This document shows positions 17,922 to 27,735 of a DNA stretch of 64,000 bases, piece by piece (position 1 is the stretch's first letter; every line of letters starts with the position of its first letter). The position numbers and the translations under genes are program-made. The notes under the pieces are model-generated. The model was not told the origin of the DNA. It was given only the letters and a program-made list of their open reading frames with translations, and did not search any database. The stretch is from Alcanivorax borkumensis SK2 (GTDB lineage: Bacteria > Pseudomonadota > Gammaproteobacteria > Pseudomonadales > Alcanivoracaceae). Location of the stretch: the NCBI RefSeq assembly GCF_000009365.1, contig NC_008260.1:1771501-1835500 (forward strand), written 5' to 3'.

Positions 17922-19133
17922 TTACAGACGCTCGATGATGGTAGCGATACCCATGCCACCGCCCACACACAGGGTGCACAATGCGAACTTCTTGTCGCGG
18001 CGCTCGAGTTCATCCAGTGCAATACCCACAATCATGGCGCCAGTAGCTCCCAACGGGTGGCCCATGGCGATGGAGCCACCATTGACGTTGGTAACGTCCG
18101 GGGTGATGTCCATGTCTTTCATAAAGCGCATGGCGACCGCCGCAAAGGCTTCGTTGATTTCCCACAGATCAATATCGCTGGCTTTCAAGCCGGCTTTCGC
18201 CAGCGCTTTCTTAGCCGCCGGACCTGGGCCCGTCAACATGATGGTGGGATCGGCACCACTGATCGCGGTGCTGACAATCCGGCCACGGGCTTTCATGCCG
18301 AAGTCCTTGCCCACTTTTTCGTTACCCAGCACCAGCAGAGAAGCACCATCCACGATACCGGAGGAGTTACCTGCGTGGTGAACGTGGTTAATCTTTTCCA
18401 CCCAGTGATACTTCTGCAAAGCAACCGCATCAAAACCGCCCATTTCGCCCATCATTGCGAAAGACGGGTTCAGGCCTGCCAGCGCATCAGCAGTGGTGCC
18501 CGCGCGAACGTGCTCGTCACGATCCAGCACTGTCATGCCGTTAATGTCTTTCACCGGCACCACAGATTTATCGAAATAACCCTTTTCCCACGCATTCACA
18601 GCACGGGCCTGGGACTCAGCAGCAAATTCGTCCACATCACGGCGGCTCCAGCCTTCGAGAGTGGCAATCAGATCCGCGCCAATCCCCTGGGGAACAAAGC
18701 CAGTCTTGTAGTTGGTGATCGGGTCCATTGCCCAGGCACCACCGTCAGAGCCCATGGGGATACGGCTCATGGATTCCACACCACCGGCGAGAATCAGGTC
18801 ATCCCAACCGGAGGCCACTTTCTGGGCACCGGTATTCACTGCTTCCAGGCCAGAGGCGCAGAAACGGTTCATCTGCAAACCCGCTACAGTATCTGGCAAC
18901 CCAGCAGCCAGAGCTGCTGTTTTGGCAATACAGGCACCCTGGTCACCGACCGGAGTCACCACACCCAACAGCACATCATCAATGCTATTGGTATCCATAT
19001 TTGGAAAACGATCTTTTACTTCATCGATCAGGCCTACTACGAGATCCAGCGGCTTAACCGTATGCAAAGAGCCATCTTTCTTACCCCGACCACGGGGAGT
19101 ACGAATGGCATCATAGATATAGGCTTCGGTCAT
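17922..19133 (-). CDS. Acetyl-CoA C-acyltransferase (thiolase)
   Basis: A 403-residue thiolase. The nucleophilic cysteine is Cys92 in [11 protein letters not shown], the catalytic histidine is in GHPLGATG and the second cysteine is in [10 protein letters not shown] close to the C-terminus. It cleaves 3-ketoacyl-CoA with CoA in beta-oxidation, acting as the beta subunit partner of the FadB/FadJ-like protein encoded directly downstream. The start at 19133 ([13 protein letters not shown]) matches the family and is preceded by GAGGAAGG. The order thiolase then multifunctional protein is the reverse of the classical fadBA order and resembles fadIJ. An antisense frame of 399 codons on the plus strand is a shadow of this gene. 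Confidence 0.95.
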   Translation of the reverse strand: MTEAYIYDAIRTPRGRGKKDGSLHTVKPLDLVVGLIDEVKDRFPNMDTNSIDDVLLGVVTPVGDQGACIAKTAALAAGLPDTVAGLQMNRFCASGLEAVNTGAQKVASGWDDLILAGGVESMSRIPMGSDGGAWAMDPITNYKTGFVPQGIGADLIATLEGWSRRDVDEFAAESQARAVNAWEKGYFDKSVVPVKDINGMTVLDRDEHVRAGTTADALAGLNPSFAMMGEMGGFDAVALQKYHWVEKINHVHHAGNSSGIVDGASLLVLGNEKVGKDFGMKARGRIVSTAISGADPTIMLTGPGPAAKKALAKAGLKASDIDLWEINEAFAAVAMRFMKDMDITPDVTNVNGGSIAMGHPLGATGAMIVGIALDELERRDKKFALCTLCVGGGMGIATIIERL

Positions 19134-19377
19134 GGAACCTTCCTCTTGCCTCAGGCATGTATCAGCATTGGGCTGACGGGTTATGAAGGGCGTATTGCCC
19201 GGTATAGGTGGGCAAGAGTGCCCCAGCCACCCCGATCTCTCAATGACATGAGTTAACAAGGGCTGTGAGCGGAATGGGCAAGACCGCAAGCCGTTGGTAA
19301 ATCACCCGTCACTACGGCCAATGAATGGCTTCTTGCACATGCTAATGTCGCTGCAATTCGTTTCAGGAGTACTCGCC

Positions 19378-20133
19378 ATGTCACACAGCACAGAAGTTTT
19401 TCGTTCACTATTATCTTCCACGCTACAACAAGGGCGCGGTATAGCCACTAAAGGCCATAGCAAACATCCGCAAGAGCCGCTGGAGCTCTATGAAATGGAG
19501 GGTTGCCCTTTCTGTCGGCTGGTTCGCGAGGCGCTAACTGATTTAGATATAGACGTAATGATCCTCCCCTGCCCTAAGGGGGGCGACCGTTACCGACCGC
19601 TGGTAGAACGCTTAGGCGGCAAGCAGCAATTCCCCTATTTGATGGACCCCAATACCGGCGAAGCCCTTTATGGATCTGCCGACATTATCGAGTATCTCTA
19701 TCAGCAGTATGGAGGCCGTCCTGCCCCGAAAAGTTGGCAGCTACGTCTACGCACAGCCGCCGCAATTGCCGCCTCCGCTCCCCGCGGTGGTCATGGCATT
19801 CGCACCCGGAGCAGCCGCGCCCCGGAGCAAGCTCTGGAACTGTATTCGTTCGAAGCCAGCCCCTTTGCCCGTTTGGTTCGCGAGCGATTGACTGAATTGC
19901 AGCTCCCTTACTTGCTGCGCCAGTGCGGCCGTGATCAGTGGAAGGATTGGGTGTTACCGGTGGTCCGTAAGTCTCTCGATATGGACTACTCCCCTAGTCA
20001 ACGCAACCGGATAGACCTACTGGCTCGGGCTGGAAGGATTGCCGTTCCCTATCTGGTAGATCCGAATACCGGCGAAGAGCTGTTCGAATCCGAAGCTATT
20101 CTTCACTATCTGGATCAGACTTACGGCAACTAA
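19378..20133 (+). CDS. Protein with two tandem GST N-terminal (thioredoxin-fold) domains
   Basis: A 251-residue protein. Residues about 36-111 form a glutaredoxin/GST_N-like domain with a Cys-Pro-Phe-Cys motif (43-46) and the cis-proline segment QQFPYLMDPNTGEALYGS. Residues about 153-250 repeat it (LELYSFEASPFARLVRERL, then IAVPYLVDPNTGEELFESEAI) but with Ser-Pro-Phe-Ala in place of the cysteines. There is no GST C-terminal helical domain. The first domain may be redox-active and the second a glutathione-binding or structural copy. The start at 19378 has a CAGGAG site. It is divergent from the thiolase gene and ends before a GGGCACC/GGTGCCC hairpin. Function unknown. Confidence 0.88.
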   Translation: MSHSTEVFRSLLSSTLQQGRGIATKGHSKHPQEPLELYEMEGCPFCRLVREALTDLDIDVMILPCPKGGDRYRPLVERLGGKQQFPYLMDPNTGEALYGSADIIEYLYQQYGGRPAPKSWQLRLRTAAAIAASAPRGGHGIRTRSSRAPEQALELYSFEASPFARLVRERLTELQLPYLLRQCGRDQWKDWVLPVVRKSLDMDYSPSQRNRIDLLARAGRIAVPYLVDPNTGEELFESEAILHYLDQTYGN

Positions 20134-20160
20134 TGCCGGCACTGCCTTGCAGCCATGAGC

Positions 20161-20190
20161 GGGCACCGATAAATGGTGCCCTTTGCTCTT
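20161..20190 (+). terminator. Terminator-like hairpin after the tandem GST_N gene
   Basis: GGGCACC (20161-20167) pairs with GGTGCCC (20175-20181) across a 7-base loop and is followed by TTTGCTCTT. The T-tract is interrupted, so it may be only partly efficient. Confidence 0.65.
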
Positions 20191-20302
20191 CTACACCACA
20201 CTTTTTAGTGCTATATATTCCAGTCACAGGCTTCCAGCGTTAAACACGCAGCAGGCCTCCAACTAGAGAAACTTCTTTAACGCTGGAATAGAGAGTAGCA
20301 GC

Positions 20303-20461
20303 ATGAGTCGTCGCCAATTTGATGACTACGACCCAAATGAATGGGAAGAAGAACACAAACGTGCAGAGCGTGAACGCCGCCAGCGAGAGGCGAAACGTCA
20401 CAGGCACGATACAAATGAAGACAATGACCGCCCAGATCGCCAACGTCCACAGGCTTACTAA
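20303..20461 (+). CDS. Small highly charged hypothetical protein
   Basis: A 52-codon frame from ATG at 20303 to TAA at 20459-20461. The product is extremely hydrophilic, with an acidic N-terminal part (FDDYDPNEWEEEHK) and then runs of Arg, Glu, Gln, Asp and His; it has no hydrophobic stretch and no cysteine, and is probably disordered or a single charged helix. A weak purine-rich site (AGAGAG) lies about 10 bases upstream. I do not recognise it; small charged proteins of this kind occur in pseudomonads. Support comes from codon-like composition and from the hairpin that follows at 20505. It could still be non-coding. Confidence 0.5.
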   Translation: MSRRQFDDYDPNEWEEEHKRAERERRQREAKRHRHDTNEDNDRPDRQRPQAY

Positions 20462-20504
20462 TTCTTCCCCACTGGATTCACTATAGTGGCGCTATACGGT
20501 AGAG

Positions 20505-20531
20505 AGCTGCGATGCACAGGGCATCGCAGCT
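20505..20531. terminator. Strong hairpin between convergent genes
   Basis: AGCTGCGATGC (20505-20515) and GCATCGCAGCT (20521-20531) are perfect 11-base complements with a 5-base loop. No long T-run follows on either side. It sits between the small plus-strand frame ending at 20461 and the PilZ gene stopping at 20569, where a terminator would be expected. Confidence 0.6.
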
Positions 20532-20568
20532 GCTGATATATTGCTATAGGCAACCGGAGCAAACTCCA

Positions 20569-20889
20569 CTATTCCCCATAACGGCTCACCAGCGTAGTCA
20601 AAATGATAGCCGTATCATCATCCATAGTAAGACGAAATCCACTCCGCCAATGGCCGTTGTCCAAATAACGATGCCATAACGGTTCGGCCTCCACATGCAG
20701 CTCGAGCAGCCCAGAGAGTTTGAAAGGCAGCTTCAGCACAAGGGATTGTAAGGTTTTGGGCGGCATACCCTTTCCCACTAAGCAAACACCTTGATCGGTG
20801 ATGTTGAGGATATGCCCTATTGGTCGCTGATCGGTACACGCTTGCACGTTCACCCGGAGCCTGGGCCGGCTAAATCGTCGACGTTCCAT
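20569..20889 (-). CDS. PilZ domain protein (putative c-di-GMP receptor)
   Basis: A 106-residue stand-alone PilZ domain. The N-terminal arginine-rich segment RRRFSRPRLR provides the RxxxR half of the c-di-GMP site, and NITDQG near residue 29 fits the [D/N]x[S/T]xxG half. Such proteins bind cyclic di-GMP and regulate motility or surface polysaccharides through partners. The gene is alone and divergent from smrA. No target can be named from this context. Confidence 0.85.
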   Translation of the reverse strand: MERRRFSRPRLRVNVQACTDQRPIGHILNITDQGVCLVGKGMPPKTLQSLVLKLPFKLSGLLELHVEAEPLWHRYLDNGHWRSGFRLTMDDDTAIILTTLVSRYGE

Positions 20890-20983
20890 CTCACCCCTCC
20901 CAAAGAACCTCTCACTGCCAGTTTCCGCCCGCTTTGTGTACCATTACACATCAGTCGAAATGAAACTTATGGAGCACAGTTCC

Positions 20984-21574
20984 ATGGCCTCCGATGATGA
21001 CCTTTTCCGCCGAGAAATGGCAGATGTAACGCCGATTAAACCGGACAACCGAGTTCAGGAACGTGCGCCCCATCGCAAAGACTCTATCCGCGAACAATTA
21101 CGCCGCGCCGCCGCCGTTGACGACCGTAAAGACAACAACCCACTAACGGTCCCTGAGTTAGTACCACAAATCGGTCCTCTGGACATCGTTGGGCTGAAGA
21201 AAGATGGGGTGCAGGAAGGCGTTTATCGCAAATTACGCTTGGGTAAATATGATGCTCAGGATGTACTGGACCTGCACCGAGTTCGCCTCCTGGAGGCACG
21301 CAATCAGGTCCAGGCGTTTCTAGAAAACGCCCACAACAATGGCATGCGGACCGTCTTGATCAGCCACGGCAAGGGTCTTCATAGTGAGCGCCCCGGGTTT
21401 CTGAAAAGCTATGTGATGCACTGGCTGGAAGAAAGTCGCCTAGTACTAGCCTACCACAGCACCCCAGCCAACCGTGGTGGCAGCGGCGCTACCCAAGTGC
21501 TGGTGCGCAAAAACAGTCAAGCAAGGCAGAATAACCGTGAGTTTTTTATCGAAGCCGGAAAACAGCAACGCTGA
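20984..21574 (+). CDS. Smr domain protein (SmrA-like DNA endonuclease)
   Basis: A 196-residue protein with a charged, probably disordered N-terminal half and a C-terminal Smr domain from about residue 95. The Smr core is visible as LDLHRVRLLEAR, then TVLISHGKGLHS and a GGSGATQVLV end. Small MutS-related proteins of this class nick DNA or RNA; SmrA of E. coli is a close relative in length and layout. The ATG at 20984 is chosen because GGAG lies 10 bases upstream; an ATG at 20969 is a possible alternative adding five residues. It is divergent from the PilZ gene and convergent with sthA. Confidence 0.9.
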   Translation: MASDDDLFRREMADVTPIKPDNRVQERAPHRKDSIREQLRRAAAVDDRKDNNPLTVPELVPQIGPLDIVGLKKDGVQEGVYRKLRLGKYDAQDVLDLHRVRLLEARNQVQAFLENAHNNGMRTVLISHGKGLHSERPGFLKSYVMHWLEESRLVLAYHSTPANRGGSGATQVLVRKNSQARQNNREFFIEAGKQQR

Positions 21575-21709
21575 CAGAAAAGTAACAAACCAACACTTAC
21601 ATTAAAGGTTATTGCCAGAGCTACGCAGCCTCGCCGTTAAGTGCAAAACGCGGGATCGTCCTTGAGAAGCAGAAGAAACCATACCGCGTTTTGTCGCTTT
21701 GTAGATACG

Positions 21710-23107
21710 TCACCTTTTTATACGGTTTATCCCATTGATCGCCGCAACCCGATACGCTTCCGCCATAGTCGGGTAGTTAAAGGTGGTATCAATAAAGTAC
21801 TCCAGCGTATTGTTTTCACCTGGCTGGCGCATGATGGCCTGCCCCACATGGACGATCTCCATGGCCTGATAACCAAAACAGTGAATACCCAGCACCGCCA
21901 ATGTCTCTCGGTGAAACAGGATCTTCAGCATCCCTACCCGTTCACCGGTTATCTGCGCACGAGCCAGATTCTTGAAAAAAGCCTGCCCCACATCATAAGG
22001 CACCTTGGCCTCGGTCAGCTCCTGTTCCGTACGCCCCACACTGCTGATCCCTGGGATGGTGTAAATGCCCGTAGGCACATCCGTTACCTGGCGGACTTCA
22101 TCGCCGGCGATGGCCGCCGCACAAAAGCGCCCTTGGTCATAGGATGCACTGGCCAATGACGGCCAACCCACCACATCCCCCACCGCATAGAGGTTATCTG
22201 TCTCGGTCTGGTAGCGTTCGTTAACCTTAAGCTGTCCACGGTCATTGGCTTTGACGTCCACATTTTCCAGACCAATATTCTGTGTATTACCGGAACGACC
22301 GTTGCACCATAGCAAGGCATCCGCACGCAGCTTTTTGCCGGATTCCAGCTCCAGGGTTACACCATCGTCATCGGCCGTCACCCGCTTATAGTGTTCTCCT
22401 TGGCGAATGGTACAGCCTTGCTCACGCAGGTGATAACTGAGTGCATCGGAAATTTCTGTATCCAAAAAATCCAGCAAGTGCTCGCGAGAGTTCACCAAGT
22501 CCACCCGGATACCCAGCCCTGTAAAGATGCAGGCATATTCCGAACCGATCACCCCAGCACCATAAATTAGGATATGCCGTGGCGTATGGTCCATGGTCAA
22601 AATGGTGTCCGAGTCATAGATACGCGGATGGGAAAAATCCACATCCTCCGGGTGATAAGGTCGAGAACCGGTAGCCACCAAAATATTATCCGTTTTGAGT
22701 AAGTGCTGGCGGCCCTCGTGATCGTCTACCCGAACCTCATTTGGTGAAAGAATTTCTCCGCGACCGGCAAACACGGTGACTCGGTTACGCACGTAAAAGT
22801 CTGTTCTAACTTGAACCTGTGAATCAATCACTTCCCGGGTACGGGCAATCAAGTCCTGCCAGCGAATTTCTCGGGGCTTGAGAATCCCCCGCAGTAAAGG
22901 GTTACGCTGGGTACGAATCACCTGCCGCACCTGATGACGCAGAGCCTTGGAGGGAATAGTGCCCCAATGGGTACAATTCCCACCCAGTGACGACTGCTCT
23001 TCAATAATGGCTACTTTCAAATCTTTTTTGGCGGCCTGCATGGCAGCCGCCTCTCCCGCAGGGCCACTACCAATGACAACAAGGCCCCAACCAGCACTGA
23101 TATCCAT
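21710..23107 (-). CDS. sthA: Soluble pyridine nucleotide transhydrogenase SthA
   Basis: A 465-residue flavoprotein disulfide-reductase-family enzyme. The FAD motif is [13 protein letters not shown] near the N-terminus, the NAD(P) motif is [14 protein letters not shown] near residue 178, and the active-site-like segment is [17 protein letters not shown]. As in other SthA proteins the second redox cysteine is absent, which fits transhydrogenation rather than disulfide reduction. It transfers hydride between NADPH and NAD+. It is a single gene, convergent with smrA. Confidence 0.95.
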   Translation of the reverse strand: MDISAGWGLVVIGSGPAGEAAAMQAAKKDLKVAIIEEQSSLGGNCTHWGTIPSKALRHQVRQVIRTQRNPLLRGILKPREIRWQDLIARTREVIDSQVQVRTDFYVRNRVTVFAGRGEILSPNEVRVDDHEGRQHLLKTDNILVATGSRPYHPEDVDFSHPRIYDSDTILTMDHTPRHILIYGAGVIGSEYACIFTGLGIRVDLVNSREHLLDFLDTEISDALSYHLREQGCTIRQGEHYKRVTADDDGVTLELESGKKLRADALLWCNGRSGNTQNIGLENVDVKANDRGQLKVNERYQTETDNLYAVGDVVGWPSLASASYDQGRFCAAAIAGDEVRQVTDVPTGIYTIPGISSVGRTEQELTEAKVPYDVGQAFFKNLARAQITGERVGMLKILFHRETLAVLGIHCFGYQAMEIVHVGQAIMRQPGENNTLEYFIDTTFNYPTMAEAYRVAAINGINRIKR

Positions 23108-23432
23108 TCACCTCTCCTTAACGGCTTGCCCCCCGAGTATAAATGATTACAGACCGTTAGCGGTCAGCAAGCACAAGGCACCGGAGTGGGTCTAAAACCG
23201 AAGTATAGTAAGAAGATAAGGCATAAATAAAATAAGCGCGAAAGCCATCATTGGAGCCCGCAGGGGCCGCCAATGCAGGCACGGGTTATTACCGTTCGCT
23301 GTAGGGATACACCTCGACGGGCAACCGGAATGCCCTCAAAAGAGCCCCCTCTTCACCTCGTCGTAGGGGTCGAACCCGCCGCTCAAAATCAAGTAAGGAA
23401 GGAGTTCTTTACAAGCGCCTTAAGCCATCGTT
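23108..23432. other. Intergenic stretch without a recognised gene
   Basis: These 325 bases contain the sthA promoter region and the 3' flank of hda. A 60-codon plus-strand frame (23273-23455) runs into hda antisense and has no ribosome site. A GGGGTCGAACCCGC stretch near 23366 looks like part of a tRNA T-arm, but no matching acceptor or anticodon arms are present. No clear feature is called. Confidence 0.45.
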
Positions 23433-24122
23433 TCACCAGCCCAACGCATACTTAACAAAAGGAATAGTGACAGGGCGCTGCTGCGCCAAGGCCAAGCGAT
23501 CGAGTTTTGCCAGCAGAGCCATTAAAGCACCCGCAGAGCGCTCGCTACGCAATACAATATAATGAGCAACTTCCGGCTCTAGTCGCAATCCCCTCGCCTT
23601 GGCCCTCTCCTGTAATAACGCCTGCAAGTCATCATCTTCAAGAGACATCAACCGATAAACAGGCCCTGCCGCCAAGCGAGTGGCCAGATCGGGCAACATT
23701 AGCCCCATGGCTGCAGGCGACGCATTGGCGGTAACCAACAGCCGCCCCCCCAAGGACATCAACCGATTATAAAGATGAAACAGAGCCTCCTCCCAGGCAG
23801 GCAGGCCGGCGAACAACTGGCAATCATCAATGGCCAGTAGCCCAAACTGCTCCATGGATTCCAGCACCTCAGGCACTAGTGGAATAATCTCACGGGCGGG
23901 CAACAGGCAGGCATCCAAGCCATTGTGTTGAGCCAGACGCACCGCGCCTTCTAGCAAATGGCTTTTCCCCTGCCCGTCACCCGCCCAGAAAAAGGCCTGC
24001 CGATCAGCCCCCTGCACCGCCTCATATAATCCGGCCACGGCAGCGCCGTTCGGGCCCGACTGGAAATTATCCAGAGCGTTACCCTCACGGAGCTGCAGGG
24101 CCAAAGGAAGTTGCGCGCTCAT
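23433..24122 (-). CDS. hda: DnaA inactivator Hda
   Basis: A 229-residue DnaA-like AAA+ protein without the DNA-binding domain. The N-terminal QLPLAL segment (residues 4-9) is the sliding-clamp-binding motif typical of Hda. The P-loop is WAGDGQGKSHLL and the Walker B region LLAIDDCQLF. Hda bound to the DNA-loaded beta clamp promotes hydrolysis of DnaA-ATP and so prevents over-initiation. The start at 24122 is four bases after the DUF2066 stop; 37 open codons upstream overlap that gene and are not used. It is encoded with DUF2066 and near purMN, as in pseudomonads. Confidence 0.95.
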   Translation of the reverse strand: MSAQLPLALQLREGNALDNFQSGPNGAAVAGLYEAVQGADRQAFFWAGDGQGKSHLLEGAVRLAQHNGLDACLLPAREIIPLVPEVLESMEQFGLLAIDDCQLFAGLPAWEEALFHLYNRLMSLGGRLLVTANASPAAMGLMLPDLATRLAAGPVYRLMSLEDDDLQALLQERAKARGLRLEPEVAHYIVLRSERSAGALMALLAKLDRLALAQQRPVTIPFVKYALGW

Positions 24123-24126
24123 GGGT

Positions 24127-25137
24127 TCAACGCCAGCAATAATGCCATTGGGGGCCAGACACGACAGCATCTGGACAGGCCTGCAACCGAGGAGACAGCT
24201 CGAGCAAATTGCGTAGCTGCTCATCACTGGCACTGAAATCCAGCCTAAAGGTCAGCGTAGTCGCAGACACTTGCTCCAGTGAGGCGCGGCGCATCCCGCT
24301 CAGGCCTCCCAGAAATTGCTGCAGCGCAAACCAGTCCTGGAGCTGATCAACCTCATCCACCACCAGCAACGTGCGCAGATCCGTCATCTCGCCTTTCACG
24401 CCATAGCGCTCGGCCAACTGGTCGGTGACGTTATCGATCAAAGCCGTCACCGCATCCTCGCTGTTCGCGGTCTTTTCCCTGCCCTCTTCTAGGACCGTCT
24501 TGTCCTTCAATACCCGCCAATTCACTGTGGCCGGTTCCCCCTGATAAAGCACCGCAGCGGCAATTAATTCATGGGGATAACGACTGGAGGCATCATGTAA
24601 CTGCTGATCGAAACGGCCACGGACGTCAGCCACATTCAGGCGCTCCTGATCTTGATTGTCCCACTCGGGGATAACCAGAGTCAGCCCACGGCGCTGGGCT
24701 TCAGCGATTAGATGTGCGTACAGCGGATGGTCTTCCACCACCATTTCACCACGGCCTGCGCCCTGATCCACCAGCCAGAGCAGCACCCGTGAGCGGGGCA
24801 TGCTCCATACCGAAGCCCCCCTGTCTGCCATGAAGGCCATCAGGCCATTCACATCGTAGCGGGCCTGCAAGGCACTACGACCGTCCTCTAGAGTACTGTA
24901 ATCGTAGCGAGTCACCCAACGATCCAACTGCGTCGCTGCCTCGCTAGCTACGCTCTCATCGAGCACATCACGCTGCCCGCTCAGCCGCACCAACATCTGC
25001 TCCAGACCCTGCGCCAACGCATCCTGCCGTTGTGCTTCGCCACGGCCATCCACCGGTACCTGCACCGTGTCCAGTGATTGCGCCTGCGCGAGCACGCTCC
25101 ACCCCAACAACACAGCCAACAATCCAATCCAACGCAT
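24127..25137 (-). CDS. DUF2066 domain-containing secreted protein
   Basis: A 336-residue protein with a signal peptide (hydrophobic residues 4-18, cleavage likely after AQA at 18-19). The mature region shows DUF2066 features: an early SLDTVQVPVDGRGEAQRQDALAQGL stretch and the DYSTLEDGRSALQARYD segment. The family has no known activity and is conserved directly upstream of hda in gammaproteobacteria, as here (4 bases apart). It is divergent from purM with 217 bases between. Confidence 0.88.
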   Translation of the reverse strand: MRWIGLLAVLLGWSVLAQAQSLDTVQVPVDGRGEAQRQDALAQGLEQMLVRLSGQRDVLDESVASEAATQLDRWVTRYDYSTLEDGRSALQARYDVNGLMAFMADRGASVWSMPRSRVLLWLVDQGAGRGEMVVEDHPLYAHLIAEAQRRGLTLVIPEWDNQDQERLNVADVRGRFDQQLHDASSRYPHELIAAAVLYQGEPATVNWRVLKDKTVLEEGREKTANSEDAVTALIDNVTDQLAERYGVKGEMTDLRTLLVVDEVDQLQDWFALQQFLGGLSGMRRASLEQVSATTLTFRLDFSASDEQLRNLLELSPRLQACPDAVVSGPQWHYCWR

Positions 25138-25354
25138 GGGCGCTCATTCCAACCGAAAATTCAAGCGCGCTATTATCACCTATTCATCAAACCCACGCGA
25201 ATCCGTTTACGGTCAATTACAAGGTAAATTGAGGAACAATAGAGCTTTGGACCCTGATGAAAACGTGCTTTACCCACCCAAGCTGCAAAGCAGAGGTTCC
25301 CCAGTAGGCTGACCGGTTGCTAGAATACGCGCCTTCACCAATCCGGAGCTCCCC

Positions 25355-26398
25355 ATGACCGAACAGAAACGGCCACTGACGTACCGTGACGCAGGCGTCG
25401 ACATCGACGCCGGTAACGAGCTGGTTAAACGCATCGCCCCTGTTGCCAAGCGGACCCGTCGCCCGGAAGTCCTCGGCGGTCTTGGTGGTTTCGGCGCCTT
25501 GTGCGAGCTACCCACCAAGTACAAAAACCCCGTTCTGGTTGCTGGCACCGATGGCGTCGGCACCAAACTGCGACTGGCCATCGATCACAATCGCCACGAG
25601 AAAGTCGGCGTCGACCTAGTCGCCATGTGCGTCAATGACCTCATCGTAGGCGGAGCAGAACCCCTGTTCTTCCTGGATTACTACGCCACCGGCAAACTGG
25701 ATGTAGAGATTGCCACCAGCGTAGTAACCGGTATTGGCGAGGGCTGCGAGCTGGCAGGCTGTGCCTTGATCGGCGGCGAAACCGCGGAAATGCCCGGCAT
25801 GTATGAAGGCGAGGACTATGACTTGGCGGGCTTCTGTGTCGGCGTGGTGGAAAAGGATGGCGTGCTGGATGGCAGCAAGGTAGAAGCCGGCGACAAGCTG
25901 ATTGGTCTTGGCGCCTCTGGCCCTCATTCCAACGGCTACTCTCTGATTCGTCGGATCATGGCTCAGGCTGAAACTGACATCGATCTGGACGGCAAGCCAC
26001 TGATTGAACACCTGCTCGAACCCACCCGAATTTACGTTAAATCCTTGCTCAAACTGATTGAGCAAGTACCGGTCCATGCCATGGCTCACATTACCGGCGG
26101 CGGCCTGCCAGAAAACCTCCCCCGAGTTCTGCCGGACAACACCCGTGCTGTAATCGACACTAAAAGCTGGGAGTTCCCCGCAGTGTTCCAGTGGCTTCAG
26201 CAGGAAGGGCAAGTGCCCGCCTTCGAAATGTACCGGACCTTTAACTGCGGCGTGGGCATGGTTATTGCGGTACCAGCCAGCCACGTTGATGACGCTCTCG
26301 CCCTGCTGGAAGCAGAAGGTGAAAGCGCCTTCTTGATCGGTGAAATTCAGGCAGGCGACGGCCAGCCCGACGTCGTTCTGGACGGGCTGTCAGCGTGA
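25355..26398 (+). CDS. purM: Phosphoribosylformylglycinamidine cyclo-ligase PurM
   Basis: A 347-residue AIR synthetase. Typical segments include [16 protein letters not shown] at the N-terminus, the ATP-binding region [13 protein letters not shown], and [11 protein letters not shown]. It closes the imidazole ring, converting FGAM to AIR in purine synthesis. A GGAG site lies 8 bases before the ATG. The stop overlaps the purN start by 4 bases, so the two are coupled. A TAGAAT element at 25321-25326 may be the -10 box but has no convincing -35. Confidence 0.97.
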   Translation: MTEQKRPLTYRDAGVDIDAGNELVKRIAPVAKRTRRPEVLGGLGGFGALCELPTKYKNPVLVAGTDGVGTKLRLAIDHNRHEKVGVDLVAMCVNDLIVGGAEPLFFLDYYATGKLDVEIATSVVTGIGEGCELAGCALIGGETAEMPGMYEGEDYDLAGFCVGVVEKDGVLDGSKVEAGDKLIGLGASGPHSNGYSLIRRIMAQAETDIDLDGKPLIEHLLEPTRIYVKSLLKLIEQVPVHAMAHITGGGLPENLPRVLPDNTRAVIDTKSWEFPAVFQWLQQEGQVPAFEMYRTFNCGVGMVIAVPASHVDDALALLEAEGESAFLIGEIQAGDGQPDVVLDGLSA

Positions 26399-27036
26399 CT
26401 CACCGGCTAGCGGTATTGATTAGCGGCTCAGGCACCAACCTGCAAGCAATCATGGATGCCCGTGAACACGGCAGTCTCGATGTCGAGATTGCCGTGGTAT
26501 TCTCCAATCGAGCCAACGCGGCAGGCTTGGAGCGAGCGTCCCAGGCGGGAATTCCCACCGCCACTCTGGATCACCGTGACTACCCGAGCAGGGAAGAGTT
26601 CGACCAGGCCATGATCGACCTGCTCACCCCGTATGCTCCAGACACCGTAGTGCTGGCCGGCTTTATGCGTATTCTCTCTAGTGTTTTTGTACGCCATTAC
26701 GCCGGGCGCTTAATCAACATCCATCCCTCGCTGCTGCCCAAGTATCGGGGGTTAAATACGCATGCTCGTGCCCTGGAAGCCGGCGATAGCGAACATGGCT
26801 GCTCCATTCATTTTGTCACCGAAGAACTGGATGGCGGCCCTCTGATTGCACAGGCCCCCATTTCGGTACAAACGAACGATACCGTTGATTCCCTGTCCAA
26901 ACGTGTACAACAACGCGAACACCGGCTCTATCCTCAGGTGTTGCAATGGCGTGCACAAAATAGACTGGAACTGACCTACAACGGAGTGTTACTGGATGGC
27001 AAGCCCCTCCCTACACAGGGTTATATCCTCACTTAA
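26395..27036 (+). CDS. purN: Phosphoribosylglycinamide formyltransferase PurN
   Basis: A 213-residue GAR transformylase. The N-terminal [12 protein letters not shown] loop, the catalytic [12 protein letters not shown] segment (Asn and His) and the EELDGGPLI segment with the catalytic Asp are all present. It uses 10-formyl-THF to formylate GAR in purine synthesis. It starts with GTG at 26395 inside the purM stop region. Its 3' end overlaps the likely start of the DUF3108 gene by 41 bases. Confidence 0.96.
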   Translation: MTHRLAVLISGSGTNLQAIMDAREHGSLDVEIAVVFSNRANAAGLERASQAGIPTATLDHRDYPSREEFDQAMIDLLTPYAPDTVVLAGFMRILSSVFVRHYAGRLINIHPSLLPKYRGLNTHARALEAGDSEHGCSIHFVTEELDGGPLIAQAPISVQTNDTVDSLSKRVQQREHRLYPQVLQWRAQNRLELTYNGVLLDGKPLPTQGYILT

Positions 27037-27733
27037 CCCACTTATTCTCGCCAGTATTATGCTGGTGAGCCTGACGTTCTCTTCCGTCGCCAGCGCAGAG
27101 CAAACGCCGTCCCCCTTTAATTTGGATTACCGCCTGAAAAGCGAAGGGATACCCTTCAGCATTGAGGCTCATCGCTCTCTCAGCCAAATGCAGAACGGAC
27201 TCTGGAAAATGGAAGTCCACGCCAAAAACTGGCTCGGCGAAATCCGCGAAACCGCCCTGTTTAACTGGCAGGGGTGTACCCCGCTAAGCAATTATTATGG
27301 CTATAAGCGCAGAGGCTTGGGCAAAGTAAAAGAAGCCAAACTGCACATCGACCGCCAAACCGGCGTGGTCGCCAGCGAGCGCACCGACAAACCCATGCGT
27401 AGCTACGATGTGAGCAACAACGCCACCGACGAGCTTTCTGTCTCCCTCGCCCTGCAATGTGAACTGCGCGACGGCGCCAACGAGGTAGAACTGCAGGTGG
27501 CCGACGAGCGCGCCCAAAAGACCCACCACTACACCGTAGTCGGCCGGGAGACTCTCACCATTGATGGTGGCCGAGTGGAAACCCTAAAAGTACAACGACA
27601 ACGGGGCAAGAACAGCGAGCGACAAACTTACATGTGGTTCGCGCCAGATCATGACTATACGCTGGTGCAACTAATGCAGAAGAACGACGATGGCGAACAC
27701 CTGATGACCCTGCAATCATTGGAAGGACTCTGA
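26996..27733 (+). CDS. DUF3108 domain-containing exported protein (copy 1)
   Basis: A 245-residue protein with a signal sequence and a DUF3108 beta-rich mature domain (FNLDYRLKSEGIPFSI, then the YKRRGLGKVKEAKL strand pair). Starting at 26996 gives a 34-residue signal peptide ending in ASA and has a GGAG site 9 bases upstream; an internal ATG at 27059 would give an unusually short signal. The family resembles a periplasmic lipid- or polymer-binding fold but has no known function. It is the third gene of the purM-purN operon and a paralogue follows immediately. Confidence 0.85.
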   Translation: MASPSLHRVISSLNPLILASIMLVSLTFSSVASAEQTPSPFNLDYRLKSEGIPFSIEAHRSLSQMQNGLWKMEVHAKNWLGEIRETALFNWQGCTPLSNYYGYKRRGLGKVKEAKLHIDRQTGVVASERTDKPMRSYDVSNNATDELSVSLALQCELRDGANEVELQVADERAQKTHHYTVVGRETLTIDGGRVETLKVQRQRGKNSERQTYMWFAPDHDYTLVQLMQKNDDGEHLMTLQSLEGL

Positions 27734-27735
27734 AC

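Noticed and set aside
18057..19256. 399-codon open frame on the plus strand
   Set aside because: It is antisense to the thiolase gene, which has all catalytic motifs; the translation is His-rich with no family features and no ribosome site.
23340..23400. tRNA-like T-arm sequence
   Set aside because: GGGTCGAACCCGC resembles a T-loop, but no acceptor, D or anticodon arms can be paired with it.
25190..25215. Possible PurR operator before purM (ACGCGAATCCGTTTAC)
   Set aside because: Too many mismatches to the PurR consensus and it lies far from the purM start.
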